From NCBI RefSeq assembly GCF_002573715.1, contig NZ_PDHM01000028.1, positions 313,651 to 377,650 of the forward strand: a stretch of DNA of 64,000 bases, given 5' to 3'. The first letter of the stretch is position 1, and each line of letters opens with the position of its first letter. Positions 1 through 8,463 of the stretch are shown here, piece by piece. The position numbers and the translations under genes were made by a program. The notes under the pieces are model-generated. The model saw only the letters and a list, made by a program, of their open reading frames with translations. It did no database searches and was not told the DNA's origin. The stretch comes from Paenibacillus sp. EZ-K15 (GTDB lineage: Bacteria; Bacillota; Bacilli; Paenibacillales; Paenibacillaceae).

Positions 1-795
1 TAAATTTTGACCATTTATGTCTTGCAGGAAAGTGGATCCTCCGTCATCTTTACGATCTGCTACGGTAGTGACTTCTCTTGTCTCCAGGTCATATCTTAGG
101 ATTTCGTAGCCCTTATCAGTCCATGAATTTAGATATAACTGTTGACCATAGGGGACTATATCCGTGATGTTGACACCTAAACCTGTTCTTTCATAGATAA
201 CCTCTTCTTTATGTTTCCCTTCCATTTGCGATCTTACAACTTTTGTGGTTTGTACATTATCTTTGTCAGCGCTCATCATACTATAATACATATACCCACG
301 ATGTATCGCTACGTGATTAGGCCGGCTACCAAATATCTTGAATGTTTTACGATTCTTCCCATCCGGATCCATTCTAGATAATTTCCACACCGTATTAAAC
401 TTAGAAGGTTCATTGTTTTTTTTCCAATAGCTTTCTAATACGTACAACTTAGAATCATAGTACTGTATAAGCGCTGGGGTATCCCCGGCCTCTGTTTGAA
501 TAAAAGCATAACAATTCGAACTATCTGGCTTATTCATACATCGATGATCGGGACGATTATCAAGTAAAACAGGATTTTTACTGTCCTTATCCATATAATA
601 AATTAAATTTTTATCCACGAAATAATAACCTTTTTCTGAATCTGTCATCAAAAGTCCATGTCCTTGTATTCGAAAATTCAGCGGGTAGTCCCATCTTTCG
701 TGAAAGTTATCGTCATCTGGGTATTCGGAATTTGTGCAGCCAGTAGCAACAATTAAAAAGAGTAAAGTTAACCAAGTTATAAAATTTTTTTTCAT
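1..795 (-). CDS. Lipoprotein of unknown function, C-terminus beyond window
   Basis: Read by translating the minus strand: 265 codons are open from an ATG at 795 to the window edge, so the C-terminus is missing. The N-terminus has a basic start, a hydrophobic core and a lipobox ending VATGC near residue 20, so it should be a membrane-anchored extracellular lipoprotein. AGAAAGGG lies about 6 bases before the ATG. The visible part repeats short stretches such as YYFVDKNLIYYMDKD, YYDSKLYVL and HRGYMYYS, typical of beta-propeller or DUF5050-like proteins; that fold is inference. AT-rich compared with the genes from 4 kb on. No catalytic motif is visible. Confidence 0.7.
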   Translation of the reverse strand, partial: MKKNFITWLTLLFLIVATGCTNSEYPDDDNFHERWDYPLNFRIQGHGLLMTDSEKGYYFVDKNLIYYMDKDSKNPVLLDNRPDHRCMNKPDSSNCYAFIQTEAGDTPALIQYYDSKLYVLESYWKKNNEPSKFNTVWKLSRMDPDGKNRKTFKIFGSRPNHVAIHRGYMYYSMMSADKDNVQTTKVVRSQMEGKHKEEVIYERTGLGVNITDIVPYGQQLYLNSWTDKGYEILRYDLETREVTTVADRKDDGGSTFLQDINGQNL

Positions 796-829
796 TTTTC
801 CCCTTTCTAACATCTAATGGAGGATTAAA

Positions 830-870
830 TGCCTTGGAAAAGGATCTTAATTAATCCATTTACCAAGGCA
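830..870 (-). terminator. Possible terminator after the small secreted protein gene
   Basis: Inverted repeat TGCCTTGG/CCAAGGCA (8 bp) around a 25-base AT-rich loop, between the stop of the secreted protein gene and the start of the lipoprotein gene. The loop is long and the T-tract weak, so this is a tentative call. Confidence 0.35.
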
Positions 871-899
871 CTGAAGATTGGTTCTTCTACTATAAAATT

Positions 900-1309
900 T
901 TACGGATAAACGACTGTTTTTACTTCCTGCTGATACCCCCAAGAGTTAACTCCATTACTTGCTTTATGCGTTCCCTCTCCCCTGATTGCTCGTGTAGGAG
1001 CTACCCCCGAAGAAGCTTTTGCAGTTACACCAACATGCCCAGAATTCGTTGAAGTCGCACTTTGTGGGGAACCTATAGATCCAAAGTAGTAATAGTAAGT
1101 AGCATTAGCAGTTACGGAACAATTCGATGCTTGACATGTAGTTGTGGCGGTAGCACTATCAACACCAAGACTCACGCTACCACTTGTAGGTGTATATTGA
1201 TCCAAGGAACCTGATACGGAAGAAGCTGCTAAAGCACTTCCAGAAAGGACCAACGTTCCAAGTAATACAGAAGATAAAACTGTTAGCTTTTTAATTTTTT
1301 TAAATTCAC
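900..1309 (-). CDS. Small secreted protein, leader out of frame with its ribosome binding site
   Basis: The mature part (about 110 residues) is rich in Ser, Thr, Ala and Gly with one Cys pair (TTTCQASNCSV) and a tyrosine run; no family recognised. Directly upstream in the same frame is a textbook signal peptide, KKLTVLSSVLLGTLVLSGSA followed by LAAS, but that frame has no ATG, GTG or TTG before it. A good site (GGAGG, 7-base spacing, GTG at 1309) sits just upstream in another frame and reaches a stop after 8 codons. One extra A in the A-runs near 1284-1300 would join GTG to the signal peptide and give about 136 residues. A TTG at 1253 is the only in-frame start seen, and using it would delete half the signal peptide. 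Sequencing error, phase-variable tract or real pseudogene cannot be told apart here. Confidence 0.6.
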
Positions 1310-1778
1310 TTTTATCCCTCCAATTATTAGTTTTTTATTCTACTTGGGGTAATTTTAGTCCGGCCGGAACTATAATATTGGATATCAATCCAATTACACA
1401 CAACACTATTCAAAATTTCAACTAAAAATATAATATATTCATTTTATGATAGAATAGACATTATTAGGCTCTTCGCTCTACTGGGTCAAGTATGCAAACA
1501 TGCGAAAAAGTCAAATTGGCGGTACGACATCCTTTTTTTATTTAGAATTTTTTTGAATTGATGTAAAAACATTAGTTCAATATATTAAACAACTTAAACA
1601 GGTAATTAGTTACAGAAAAAATCCACATCGGAGGTTCAATCCACATGTGCAGTGCTGAACTGGCCCGCGGAAAGCTTGCACCTAAAAAAGGAGCTCCCTA
1701 AGGTGTTTCCACCCTGGTTGCCCCTTCGCCATGTGTATGCCAAACATATCGGCAGATCTTGACATCCCCTAGCCTGGA
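1310..1778. other. AT-rich intergenic region, no convincing gene
   Basis: 469 bases between the small secreted protein gene and the DinB gene. It holds an imperfect palindrome at 1553-1580 (TTGAATTGATGT, four A, ACATTAGTTCAA) that could be an operator. ORFs here are short, without ribosome binding sites. The stretch at 1467-1490 beginning GGCTCTTCGCTC resembles a transposon end, but no transposase or second end is visible. Confidence 0.4.
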
Positions 1779-2264
1779 CTACCATTCCAGCGCTCTGCAA
1801 CTCTTCTGCAGCTTCCGAATATACACAATCTGGCCGATATGATAGGCATTGTGCATGGTGGCATTGCTTATGATCTCCCACCACTTGGCCGGCTCCGGAA
1901 ATCCGTTCACTTCCTGCTCAAGCTTGGTCTCTGACAGCAGTTCCTGCCACTGCAATAAGACCGCTATCAATCGGTCTCTCAACTCTGCAAAGGTCGCGTG
2001 ATCCGGAATGATGAAGCTTAAATGATTGTCCCCAATAGAGGGCACGGCATCTATCCGCGATTCACGGTACCTGGACTGCCACGTTTCATTCCAATACAGT
2101 AGATGCTGTATGATCTCAACAATGCTATGACTTTCGTTGGCAGGTGTCCAGAACGCTTCATCCTCGGTCAAATGGTCCACAGATTGCTGGAACGGGATAT
2201 GCCAGCTGGGATCATTCGCATTCGCTAACATTTGATTCATTAGAACATCATTTGCATGCGCCAT
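1779..2264 (-). CDS. DinB family protein
   Basis: 161 residues, the usual length of DinB/YfiT four-helix-bundle proteins. The metal-site histidines of this fold are visible: SIVEIIQHLLYW near residue 52 and HNAYHIGQ near residue 138. Family members in Bacillales are often thiol-dependent transferases or of unknown role (established for the superfamily); the substrate cannot be read from sequence. The ATG at 2264 is preceded by AGGAGTG about 10 bases upstream. Single gene, no operon partner. Confidence 0.85.
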   Translation of the reverse strand: MAHANDVLMNQMLANANDPSWHIPFQQSVDHLTEDEAFWTPANESHSIVEIIQHLLYWNETWQSRYRESRIDAVPSIGDNHLSFIIPDHATFAELRDRLIAVLLQWQELLSETKLEQEVNGFPEPAKWWEIISNATMHNAYHIGQIVYIRKLQKSCRALEW

Positions 2265-2401
2265 GGGTCATTCACTCCTTCATGCGCCCGGTAATGAGCA
2301 GCATCACAAATCATGACTAATTTTACTATAGGATGAAGTCCTGTGATTCGCAGAAAATGATTAAAATTATTCTTTCTCGGCTAATCATGCCCGCATAGGA
2401 T

Positions 2402-2809
2402 CTACCTCACATGGAACAAGTCCAAATCATACTGCGCTGTTGGCGTATCATTCTTGAAACGCAGCTCGATCTTCTCCCCGCTTCCCTTGCACAGGCCCAC
2501 CGTAATCTCAAAATAGCTTGCCCCATGCATCGCATCAACAGGACTTGCGTGATGCTCTTCCTCCCTCATCGTTGTCCGCTCGTTGATCGATAGAATCCGT
2601 TCGCAGCCAAAAGAAGGATAAGTCTCGTGATATATATCCTGAAGTGACGATCGGATAACCGGGTATAGCTGCTGCAGCATGGCTTTCTCGAGCTGCTGCT
2701 CTCTAGACTTCTCTTGTGGCCGTGCGTAGACTGCACTTCCTACCGGGTCGAAGATGAGGAGGCCGCTTAGAAGCAGCAGACAGAAGGTTAATTTTGGCTT
2801 CACGTGCAT
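2402..2809 (-). CDS. Secreted DUF3888-like protein
   Basis: 135 residues. Signal peptide at 1-29 (hydrophobic LTFCLLLLSGLLIFD, cleavage probably after VYA). The mature part has the pattern of DUF3888 proteins: an amphipathic LEKAMLQQLYPVIRSSLQDIYHE segment, then a strand FEITVGLC with polar spacer and RFKNDTPTAQYDLDLFHV at the C-terminus. Function of that family is unknown. Two Cys residues (CERI, LCKGS) could pair outside the cell. Family assignment is from memory of the pattern, so moderate. Confidence 0.6.
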   Translation of the reverse strand: MHVKPKLTFCLLLLSGLLIFDPVGSAVYARPQEKSREQQLEKAMLQQLYPVIRSSLQDIYHETYPSFGCERILSINERTTMREEEHHASPVDAMHGASYFEITVGLCKGSGEKIELRFKNDTPTAQYDLDLFHVR

Positions 2810-2888
2810 TCACCTTTTTCGTTTTTCTGCTTAGGATTTCCTATTGGAAGCTTATATAGTCCTCCTTGCATTTTCGTTCATGCATACC

Positions 2889-2915
2889 AAAAAAGACTGC
2901 CCCAGCGGCAGTCTT
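2889..2915 (-). terminator. Terminator of the MarR-MFS operon
   Basis: AAGACTGCC-GCTGG-GGCAGTCTT followed by a T-run on the minus strand, 9 bases after the MFS stop codon. Confidence 0.85.
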
Positions 2916-2923
2916 ACATGACT

Positions 2924-4156
2924 TTAAATCTTTGATAAATGCACGACAGCATGTCCGTCGTTCCCGTCTTTTTGCTTTTTCCCAACTAAGAAGTGATACA
3001 GCACAATACCCGCAGCGAGCAGGACTGCCATCGCAATGTACATGCCCCGGAAGCCGACAAGCGATGTCAGGAAACCAAGTATAAAGGGCCCGAACCCGAT
3101 GCCCACGTCCACAAATATATAAAAGGTCGACGTCGCAAGTCCAATCCGGTGAGCCGGAGAACGCTTGATGGCAAGGGCCTGGGAGCTGGACTGCGTCGTA
3201 CCGTAGCCCAGACCGACAAATACGGCCGAGAGCAGCAAGGTCAGACCGTGGTGGGCTTGACTGAGCAGCACCATGCCGATCGCAAATGAAAGTATCGCAG
3301 GGTACATCACCACGTTGGCCCCTCTTTGGTCAAACCACCGACCCGTGAACGGTCTCGACAGAATGACCACAATAGCGTAGACAATAAAGAAATAACTGGC
3401 TATTTCGGTCAAACTGATCTGTCCGGCAAAGATCATGAGGTACGTTAGAATGCTGGAATATCCGAAACCCATGACGAAGCTAACCAGCGAAATCGGTAAT
3501 GCTTTCGGTTCAATAAAGTTGGATAGTTTCAATCCTTGCAGATCCTTCTTTTGCTCAGCGGTCAACACCAGCTTCGGTATGTTCATAAAGAATGCGGACA
3601 GCAAAGAGAGAACACCCAGTACCGCGCACAGCGTGAAGTTGGCCATCATCGAAGCATGTTCGTTAATCATCAGACCAATAAAAGGGCCAATAGCCGATGC
3701 GATAATGATACTTACTCCATAATAACCCGTACCTTCACCCCTTCTGGAGTTCGGAATCAGGCTGGCTGCAATCGTTCCTGTAGCCGTTGAAGCGAGTGCG
3801 AAGGCTATGCCGTGGAAGAACCGGACAATGAGCAGCACGCTCAGGCTGTTCACGATGAAATATAAGCCGATAAGAACGCTAAAGGCGATCAGACCGGTAA
3901 AAAGAAGTTTTTTGCGCCCGACCCTCTCAATGATGCTGCCTCCAATCAACCGTCCAATCAATGCGCCCACGACAAAAATGCTGGAAGCCAAGCCAGCCAT
4001 TCCTGTTGATGCATGAAATTCATTCTTCGCATACGAGGACATAATGACAACTAATAAATAAAAACATAAAAAGAGCAGGAAATTGACGCCAAACACAATC
4101 AAAAAATCCTTGCTCCACAATCGATCTCGCGAGTCTGCTTGCTCCAAGTTAATCAC
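2924..4156 (-). CDS. MFS drug-type transporter
   Basis: 410 residues with about 12 hydrophobic segments, the normal MFS size. The loop 2-3 signature is clear (GRLIGGSIIERVGRKKLLF, residues about 68-86), with a related GRWFDQRG in the second half, so both six-helix halves are present. DHA1-like efflux permease is the best guess; substrate unknown. It overlaps the upstream MarR gene by 8 bases, so translation is probably coupled and MarR is its likely regulator. A hairpin terminator follows. Confidence 0.9.
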   Translation of the reverse strand: MINLEQADSRDRLWSKDFLIVFGVNFLLFLCFYLLVVIMSSYAKNEFHASTGMAGLASSIFVVGALIGRLIGGSIIERVGRKKLLFTGLIAFSVLIGLYFIVNSLSVLLIVRFFHGIAFALASTATGTIAASLIPNSRRGEGTGYYGVSIIIASAIGPFIGLMINEHASMMANFTLCAVLGVLSLLSAFFMNIPKLVLTAEQKKDLQGLKLSNFIEPKALPISLVSFVMGFGYSSILTYLMIFAGQISLTEIASYFFIVYAIVVILSRPFTGRWFDQRGANVVMYPAILSFAIGMVLLSQAHHGLTLLLSAVFVGLGYGTTQSSSQALAIKRSPAHRIGLATSTFYIFVDVGIGFGPFILGFLTSLVGFRGMYIAMAVLLAAGIVLYHFLVGKKQKDGNDGHAVVHLSKI

Positions 4157-4577
4157 CTTTTCTAATAATGTTGTCTCTGACCGTCTCCATCACACGAATA
4201 ACCGTGGCCTGTTCCTCAGCAGAGACACCTTCCATAATCTCCTGTTCATATTGGTCGAACACCTTACGGACTTGCTGGACAACGCTAACTCCCGTCTTGG
4301 ATAGCTGAATGCGCTTCTCCCGTTTATCACGCACCGGAATTTGCTCCACATAGTCCAGCTTGATCAGCGCGTTCACGGTTCTGGTAACCGTGGGCTTCTC
4401 CACGTACAGCATTTTGGATAGCTCCACCAAGGTCATCGACTCATAAACATCCAGATAGTACATAATGGACCATTGGGCATAGTACAGGTTATAGTCTTCA
4501 AGCTTACGGTTCAGCTCATTGACGAAAGGGCGATGCAGCGTAAAATATTTATGGAAAAAATGTCTGTGGGCGTCCAT
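4149..4577 (-). CDS. MarR family transcriptional regulator
   Basis: 142 residues, normal MarR length. Winged helix with recognition region LSKMLYVEKPTVTRTVNALIKLDYVEQIPVRDKREKRIQLS (residues about 54-95), the wing containing the family D-K-R signature. A strong GGAGG site precedes the ATG at 4577. It is first in an operon with the MFS gene and faces a palindrome placed just downstream of its own -10 box, so autorepression relieved by a ligand exported by the MFS protein is the natural reading (inference). Confidence 0.92.
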   Translation of the reverse strand: MDAHRHFFHKYFTLHRPFVNELNRKLEDYNLYYAQWSIMYYLDVYESMTLVELSKMLYVEKPTVTRTVNALIKLDYVEQIPVRDKREKRIQLSKTGVSVVQQVRKVFDQYEQEIMEGVSAEEQATVIRVMETVRDNIIRKGD

Positions 4578-4598
4578 TCGATACCTCCATCCAAAATG

Positions 4599-4613
4599 GT
4601 TACCTTGGGTAAC
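4599..4613. promoter_or_regulatory. Probable MarR operator
   Basis: Perfect palindrome GTTACC-TTG-GGTAAC, 22 bases upstream of the marR-like ATG and downstream of the predicted -10. A dimeric winged-helix repressor bound here would block transcription of the operon. Confidence 0.65.
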
Positions 4614-4622
4614 TATTTATTG

Positions 4623-4651
4623 ATTATAAAGAAGATCCTTTGCATTGTCCA
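4623..4651 (-). promoter_or_regulatory. SigA-type promoter of the MarR-MFS operon
   Basis: On the minus strand TGGACA, 17-base spacer, TATAAT (perfect -10). The -10 lies about 45 bases upstream of the ATG at 4577 and just ahead of the palindrome at 4599-4613. Confidence 0.7.
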
Positions 4652-4773
4652 TCCCAATTGATTTCCAATTAAAATGCTAGCCGTTTTCGAATCAGCATAA
4701 CGACGCTTATTCTCCCTGTCTCTGAAGTGATCTATTCGCTTCTTGCCGCTTCCGGGAGCGAACATCGGGCAAC

Positions 4774-4823
4774 AAAAAAACGCCCTTGGGCGATGGAAGA
4801 TAAGACAGCCATCTAAGGGCGAT
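4774..4823 (-). terminator. Terminator of the oxidase/racemase operon
   Basis: Minus-strand hairpin CGCCCTT-A-GATGG ... CCATC-GCCC-AAGGGCG followed by seven T residues, 26 bases after the oxidase stop codon. Confidence 0.85.
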
Positions 4824-4848
4824 TTTATGTGAGTTGATTGAAAAGGGT

Positions 4849-6183
4849 CTAGCCAATATCACTGATCGAATCCGAAACAGGCCCGGATACATCGAACAGC
4901 CTGCCCATATAATCACTCAGCAGGATGCCATCCGGGTCCAGCTCTTCCCGAACCGCACGGAATGCTTCCCACATCGGATACAGCTCCTTCAATTGAGCAG
5001 CCTCGAGATTATGCATTTTTCCCCAATGCGGCCGGCCACCATACCGGAGGAAGATGTGCTCCATCGCATGGAAGTAATCTTCATACGGCATGCCTTTGTA
5101 CATATGAATTGCAATATAAGCGGAATCCCGGCCATAAGCGGGGCTTAACCATATATCATCGCCCTTGGCATAGCGGCATTCCACAGGGAAATGCACATGA
5201 TACTTACTACGGGACAGCTCTGCCCGCATCTCTTCAATAACCGCATTCATCGACTCTACCGGAATGTTATACTCCATTTCGTTGAAACGTACGAGCCGCT
5301 GGGTCGCAAACAGACGATGGCTGTAATTCACTTTACGCCCCAGCGGAACCTGTGACGCCGAGAAACGGCTGACATACGGACTTGCCTTCGGTACCTTGCG
5401 GCACAGCTCCGAGATTAGACCGAAAAGGGTATTCTCCACCAACACTTCACTGACATAATCCCTGATCCGATGTTCTGTCACTTCTTGATCCGTCCTATTC
5501 ATCAGCTTGATCTGGCACGGCTCCGCATACGGGAACCAATAAAATTCGAAATGACGGTTCTCTTCCGCTAATTGAGCCTGCTGCTTCAAGCATTCGTCGA
5601 GGGTTACTCTCCTGCTTTCATATTCGATTTTGTACGCTGGCTCCAGCTTCAACGTCACTTGCACGATAATGCCGAGTGTACCCAAGGAAACCTGCAGCGC
5701 CTTGAACCCATCGGGGTGCGATTCCCTACTGCATTCCAGCACCTCGCCTGTGCCGGTCACCACCGTCAATCCAACAACTTGTGTTGATATATTCCCGAAT
5801 GCCCGACCCGTGCCATGCGTCCCCGTACTAATGGCTCCTGCAATGGATTGCACATCAATATCGCCGAGGTTCTCTTGTGCCAGCCCATGCTGGAACAGCA
5901 GGTCGCCGAGCAGCTTCAGCTTCGTCCCCGCCCACACGGTGGCTATTCTGGCTTCAGCGTCGACATGGACCAGTCCCTGCATGGCGTCCAGGGAGACCAG
6001 GCAGTCCTCGGATGCTGCAATGGGAGTAAAAGAATGTCCTGAGCCGACCACTCGCAGCCGCCTGCCCTCCTGCCGGCACATCTGGACCATCTTCACCACT
6101 TCCGAAATGGATGCAGGATACAGCACCGTTCTTGGATTCGCTCGTACCGTCCCCGACCAATTGGACCATTGGACCTGCTTCAT
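4849..6183 (-). CDS. FAD-linked oxidase, D-arabinono-1,4-lactone oxidase family
   Basis: 444 residues from the ATG at 6183. N-terminal VAO-type FAD domain: RVVGSGHSFTPIA near residue 45 carries the histidine that binds FAD covalently in this family, and QSIAGAISTGTHGTG near 110-125 is the second FAD motif. C-terminal ALO domain ends with HWGKMHNLEAAQL, then LDPDGILLSDYMGRLF. Family members oxidise aldonolactones or sugar alcohols with O2; the substrate here is not readable. The start overlaps the stop of the upstream racemase by 4 bases (ATGA), so the two are co-translated. The earlier in-frame ATG at 6273 lies inside the racemase gene without a ribosome binding site. Confidence 0.88.
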   Translation of the reverse strand: MKQVQWSNWSGTVRANPRTVLYPASISEVVKMVQMCRQEGRRLRVVGSGHSFTPIAASEDCLVSLDAMQGLVHVDAEARIATVWAGTKLKLLGDLLFQHGLAQENLGDIDVQSIAGAISTGTHGTGRAFGNISTQVVGLTVVTGTGEVLECSRESHPDGFKALQVSLGTLGIIVQVTLKLEPAYKIEYESRRVTLDECLKQQAQLAEENRHFEFYWFPYAEPCQIKLMNRTDQEVTEHRIRDYVSEVLVENTLFGLISELCRKVPKASPYVSRFSASQVPLGRKVNYSHRLFATQRLVRFNEMEYNIPVESMNAVIEEMRAELSRSKYHVHFPVECRYAKGDDIWLSPAYGRDSAYIAIHMYKGMPYEDYFHAMEHIFLRYGGRPHWGKMHNLEAAQLKELYPMWEAFRAVREELDPDGILLSDYMGRLFDVSGPVSDSISDIG

Positions 6184-7367
6184 AGAAAACACTCCCCCAT
6201 TCCACGGTAAGTGGCATATTCGGCCACGATGCGGCCTTGCGAAACCGCATACAGCACTTTGAACCGTTCGCACAGCTCGCCGGCCTTCGCATGGCGGAAG
6301 AACACTGGATCTCCCAGTCCGAGCTTCACATGGGCAGGCAAGCGCAGCGGCGTTTGCACCTCACCGGCGCCCTCAAGCGAGAACAGCTCCAGTCCTTCAG
6401 GTAAATAGGGCTTCGCCAGCTTATCCTTATCCGCTGTTCCCGATGCCGTGTATCCCCCGCCCATGCAGGTCACGATCCCTGCCCTCGGCATGCGCACCAC
6501 CTCTATGGCATAAGCTGCTGCCGGCTTATAACGGAATGACGCATAATGGTCGAATAGCCCCGGCGCATAGAAGCCCGATCCGGCGGTGATCTCGGTTACC
6601 CACGCTTCCTTCCGGGAGCTGTCCAAACTTCCGGTTCCCCCTGCATTGACGAAGCGGAGCCGGATATCCATGGCGTTAAGCCGCTCCACGGCTTCCTGCC
6701 TCCGCTTGGCGGCCTCGACGATGGAGCGGCTCTTCAGCCACCGGACCATCGTATTCTTTATATGCTTGCCCGATGCGTTATCCCCGACGCCTGCCACCTG
6801 CGCCTCGTAACCCATGATGCCATCCAAGCGAAGCCAAGGGGAGCGGATAATCCGTTCTACAATGGGATACATGCTCTCCCACGAATGGACGGGCGATCGC
6901 CACACACCGAAGTGGAGGCCGGGATAATGTACCGACATATCCAGATCAATGCATAGCGGGATCACGGTACTCTGTTGTTTGGCGAACTGTTCGATGTGCT
7001 CGACATGCTCCACACTGTCCACCATTAAGGTAATCGAGCGGCCTTCGCTAACCAGATTCACGATGGACCGAACCGCTTCCGACTGCCACTGAGGATAGCC
7101 AAGCAGCAAATCATCGAAGCCTTGTTCTGCTAGAAATACGGCTTCCGCAGCGGTATAACACATGATCCCTTGAAACATGGGATCCGAATCCAGGATACGC
7201 TGCAGCACATCCACGGAGCGGATCGACTTGCTAGCCAGCCTTACCTTCTTGCCTCCTGCAGCCCGCGCAATCGCTCGTGCATTGTCATCCAGCATGTCCA
7301 GATCCACCAAGGCAAACGGCCTCGGGACTTCCGCGAATATCTCTTTATAGTACTCGTATGTCGACAT
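6180..7367 (-). CDS. PLP-dependent alanine racemase/D-threonine aldolase-like enzyme
   Basis: About 395 residues from ATG at 7367; a longer start at 7412 is possible but lacks a ribosome binding site. N-terminal fold III PLP barrel: PFALVDLDMLDDNARAI, then VRLASKSIRSVDVLQ, where the lysine is the expected Schiff-base residue. GYEAQVAG and VNAGGTGSLD follow, the latter the phosphate-binding region. Belongs to the family annotated amino-acid deaminase/aldolase (COG3616-like). Acts on a D-amino acid or hydroxyamino acid by family; exact reaction unknown. It precedes the ALO-type oxidase with a 4-base overlap, a pairing also known in other Gram-positive bacteria. Confidence 0.85.
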   Translation of the reverse strand: MSTYEYYKEIFAEVPRPFALVDLDMLDDNARAIARAAGGKKVRLASKSIRSVDVLQRILDSDPMFQGIMCYTAAEAVFLAEQGFDDLLLGYPQWQSEAVRSIVNLVSEGRSITLMVDSVEHVEHIEQFAKQQSTVIPLCIDLDMSVHYPGLHFGVWRSPVHSWESMYPIVERIIRSPWLRLDGIMGYEAQVAGVGDNASGKHIKNTMVRWLKSRSIVEAAKRRQEAVERLNAMDIRLRFVNAGGTGSLDSSRKEAWVTEITAGSGFYAPGLFDHYASFRYKPAAAYAIEVVRMPRAGIVTCMGGGYTASGTADKDKLAKPYLPEGLELFSLEGAGEVQTPLRLPAHVKLGLGDPVFFRHAKAGELCERFKVLYAVSQGRIVAEYATYRGMGECFL

Positions 7368-7463
7368 CCCTCTATCAACACCTTCCCGTTTCCCCTCACG
7401 CCTATGCCACATGATATTCTCGAAGCCTGCGGATTATCCTTCTGCACACACCCATCCACACAA

Positions 7464-7493
7464 ATAAAAAAAAGCCCAGCCGGTGGTTGGCTG
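7464..7493 (-). terminator. Terminator of the HAD phosphatase gene
   Basis: Minus strand CCAGCC-AACCACC-GGCTGG then GC and eight T residues. It lies about 95 bases after the phosphatase stop, between it and the racemase gene. Confidence 0.85.
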
Positions 7494-7588
7494 GACGAAT
7501 TTATCGTATAGGAAATATAGTGCGTCTTACGTTTCTTGAACCGTGAAGTATGTTGAAACTCTACATATCCCGAAGGAGCCTATCGGAC

Positions 7589-8362
7589 CTACACACTTGT
7601 CGCAGCATACTGACGCCCGAGCACCTGCAGCCGTTCCGCAATCGCATGCTCGATATCGCGATCCAGCGGCAGTTGTTCCGAGGCGTAGGGTGCCAACAGC
7701 GGATGATCACCGATCATTACCGCGTGCAGCGCATGCTGAAACATCGTGATATCATTGGCATCGTTGCCAAAGGCAACATACTCGCCCTCCTTCACGCCCA
7801 ACTGCTGAAGCCCGCTCCATTTATGTATCCCCTTAGGGCTGATATCCAGCACATTTTCCCCACCATGCACGTGAACAACGACATCCAGCTGTCTCAGCCT
7901 CTCCTCCACTTCCGCCATATCGTCCGAGGTCAGCATCAATATTTTCACAACCGAAGTCAGCTCCTGGAGCGCGACGTTCTTAGCCAGCTTGTGAGGATCC
8001 AAATTTAGCAGAATCGGATGATCCGCAGGACCTGTATAGGCATAGTCCCATTCTCCATCGATCAAATAGCTCACGTTATACGTTGTTAACAGCTGAAGAA
8101 GGCTCGGAAGCACCTCGCTATCAAAGCCCGCCGTGCAGACCCGCTTTCCCCCTGTCGTCGCCATCGAACCGTTGCCTCCGATCATCGGGTAGTGATGAAC
8201 ACGCTCATGAAGGACGGGAAGCAAGTCGCGAATCGGCCGGGCGGAAGCAAAAATAACCTCATGCCCTTGCGCCACCAGCTCCTCCAATGCCTTTAACAAC
8301 TCGTCCGAAACCGGCTGCCCTTTAAAACAGATCGTTCCGTCCAGATCGAATACAAATTTCAT
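7589..8362 (-). CDS. HAD family hydrolase, Cof type
   Basis: 257 residues. Motif I is FVFDLDGTI at the N-terminus (nucleophile Asp and acid Asp), motif II FASARP near 45, motif III Lys in KGIHKWSGL and motif IV VAFGNDANDITMF near 200, the GNDxND form typical of Cof/YwpJ-type sugar phosphatases. Start chosen at 8362 because AGGAGG sits 8 bases upstream; an earlier in-frame ATG at 8485 would overlap the divergent regulator gene. Divergent from the Crp/Fnr gene with about 100 bases between. Confidence 0.9.
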   Translation of the reverse strand: MKFVFDLDGTICFKGQPVSDELLKALEELVAQGHEVIFASARPIRDLLPVLHERVHHYPMIGGNGSMATTGGKRVCTAGFDSEVLPSLLQLLTTYNVSYLIDGEWDYAYTGPADHPILLNLDPHKLAKNVALQELTSVVKILMLTSDDMAEVEERLRQLDVVVHVHGGENVLDISPKGIHKWSGLQQLGVKEGEYVAFGNDANDITMFQHALHAVMIGDHPLLAPYASEQLPLDRDIEHAIAERLQVLGRQYAATSV

Positions 8363-8463
8363 GCCCATGTCCTCCTGTATCTTCTCATTGCTCTTATCAT
8401 AGCAGTTGATCGTATAATGAGAAGGACATTTGTCCAGGAGAGAAAGGAGCAACGAAAAGACCC

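Noticed and set aside
1467..1490. Transposon-like end GGCTCTTCGCTC
   Set aside because: No second end, transposase or target duplication visible in the window; similarity to ISL3-type ends is from memory and short.
2411..2593. Overlapping plus-strand ORFs inside DinB, MFS, oxidase and mtl genes
   Set aside because: They are frame shadows of well-supported genes: no ribosome sites, no motifs, opposite strand to coherent operons.
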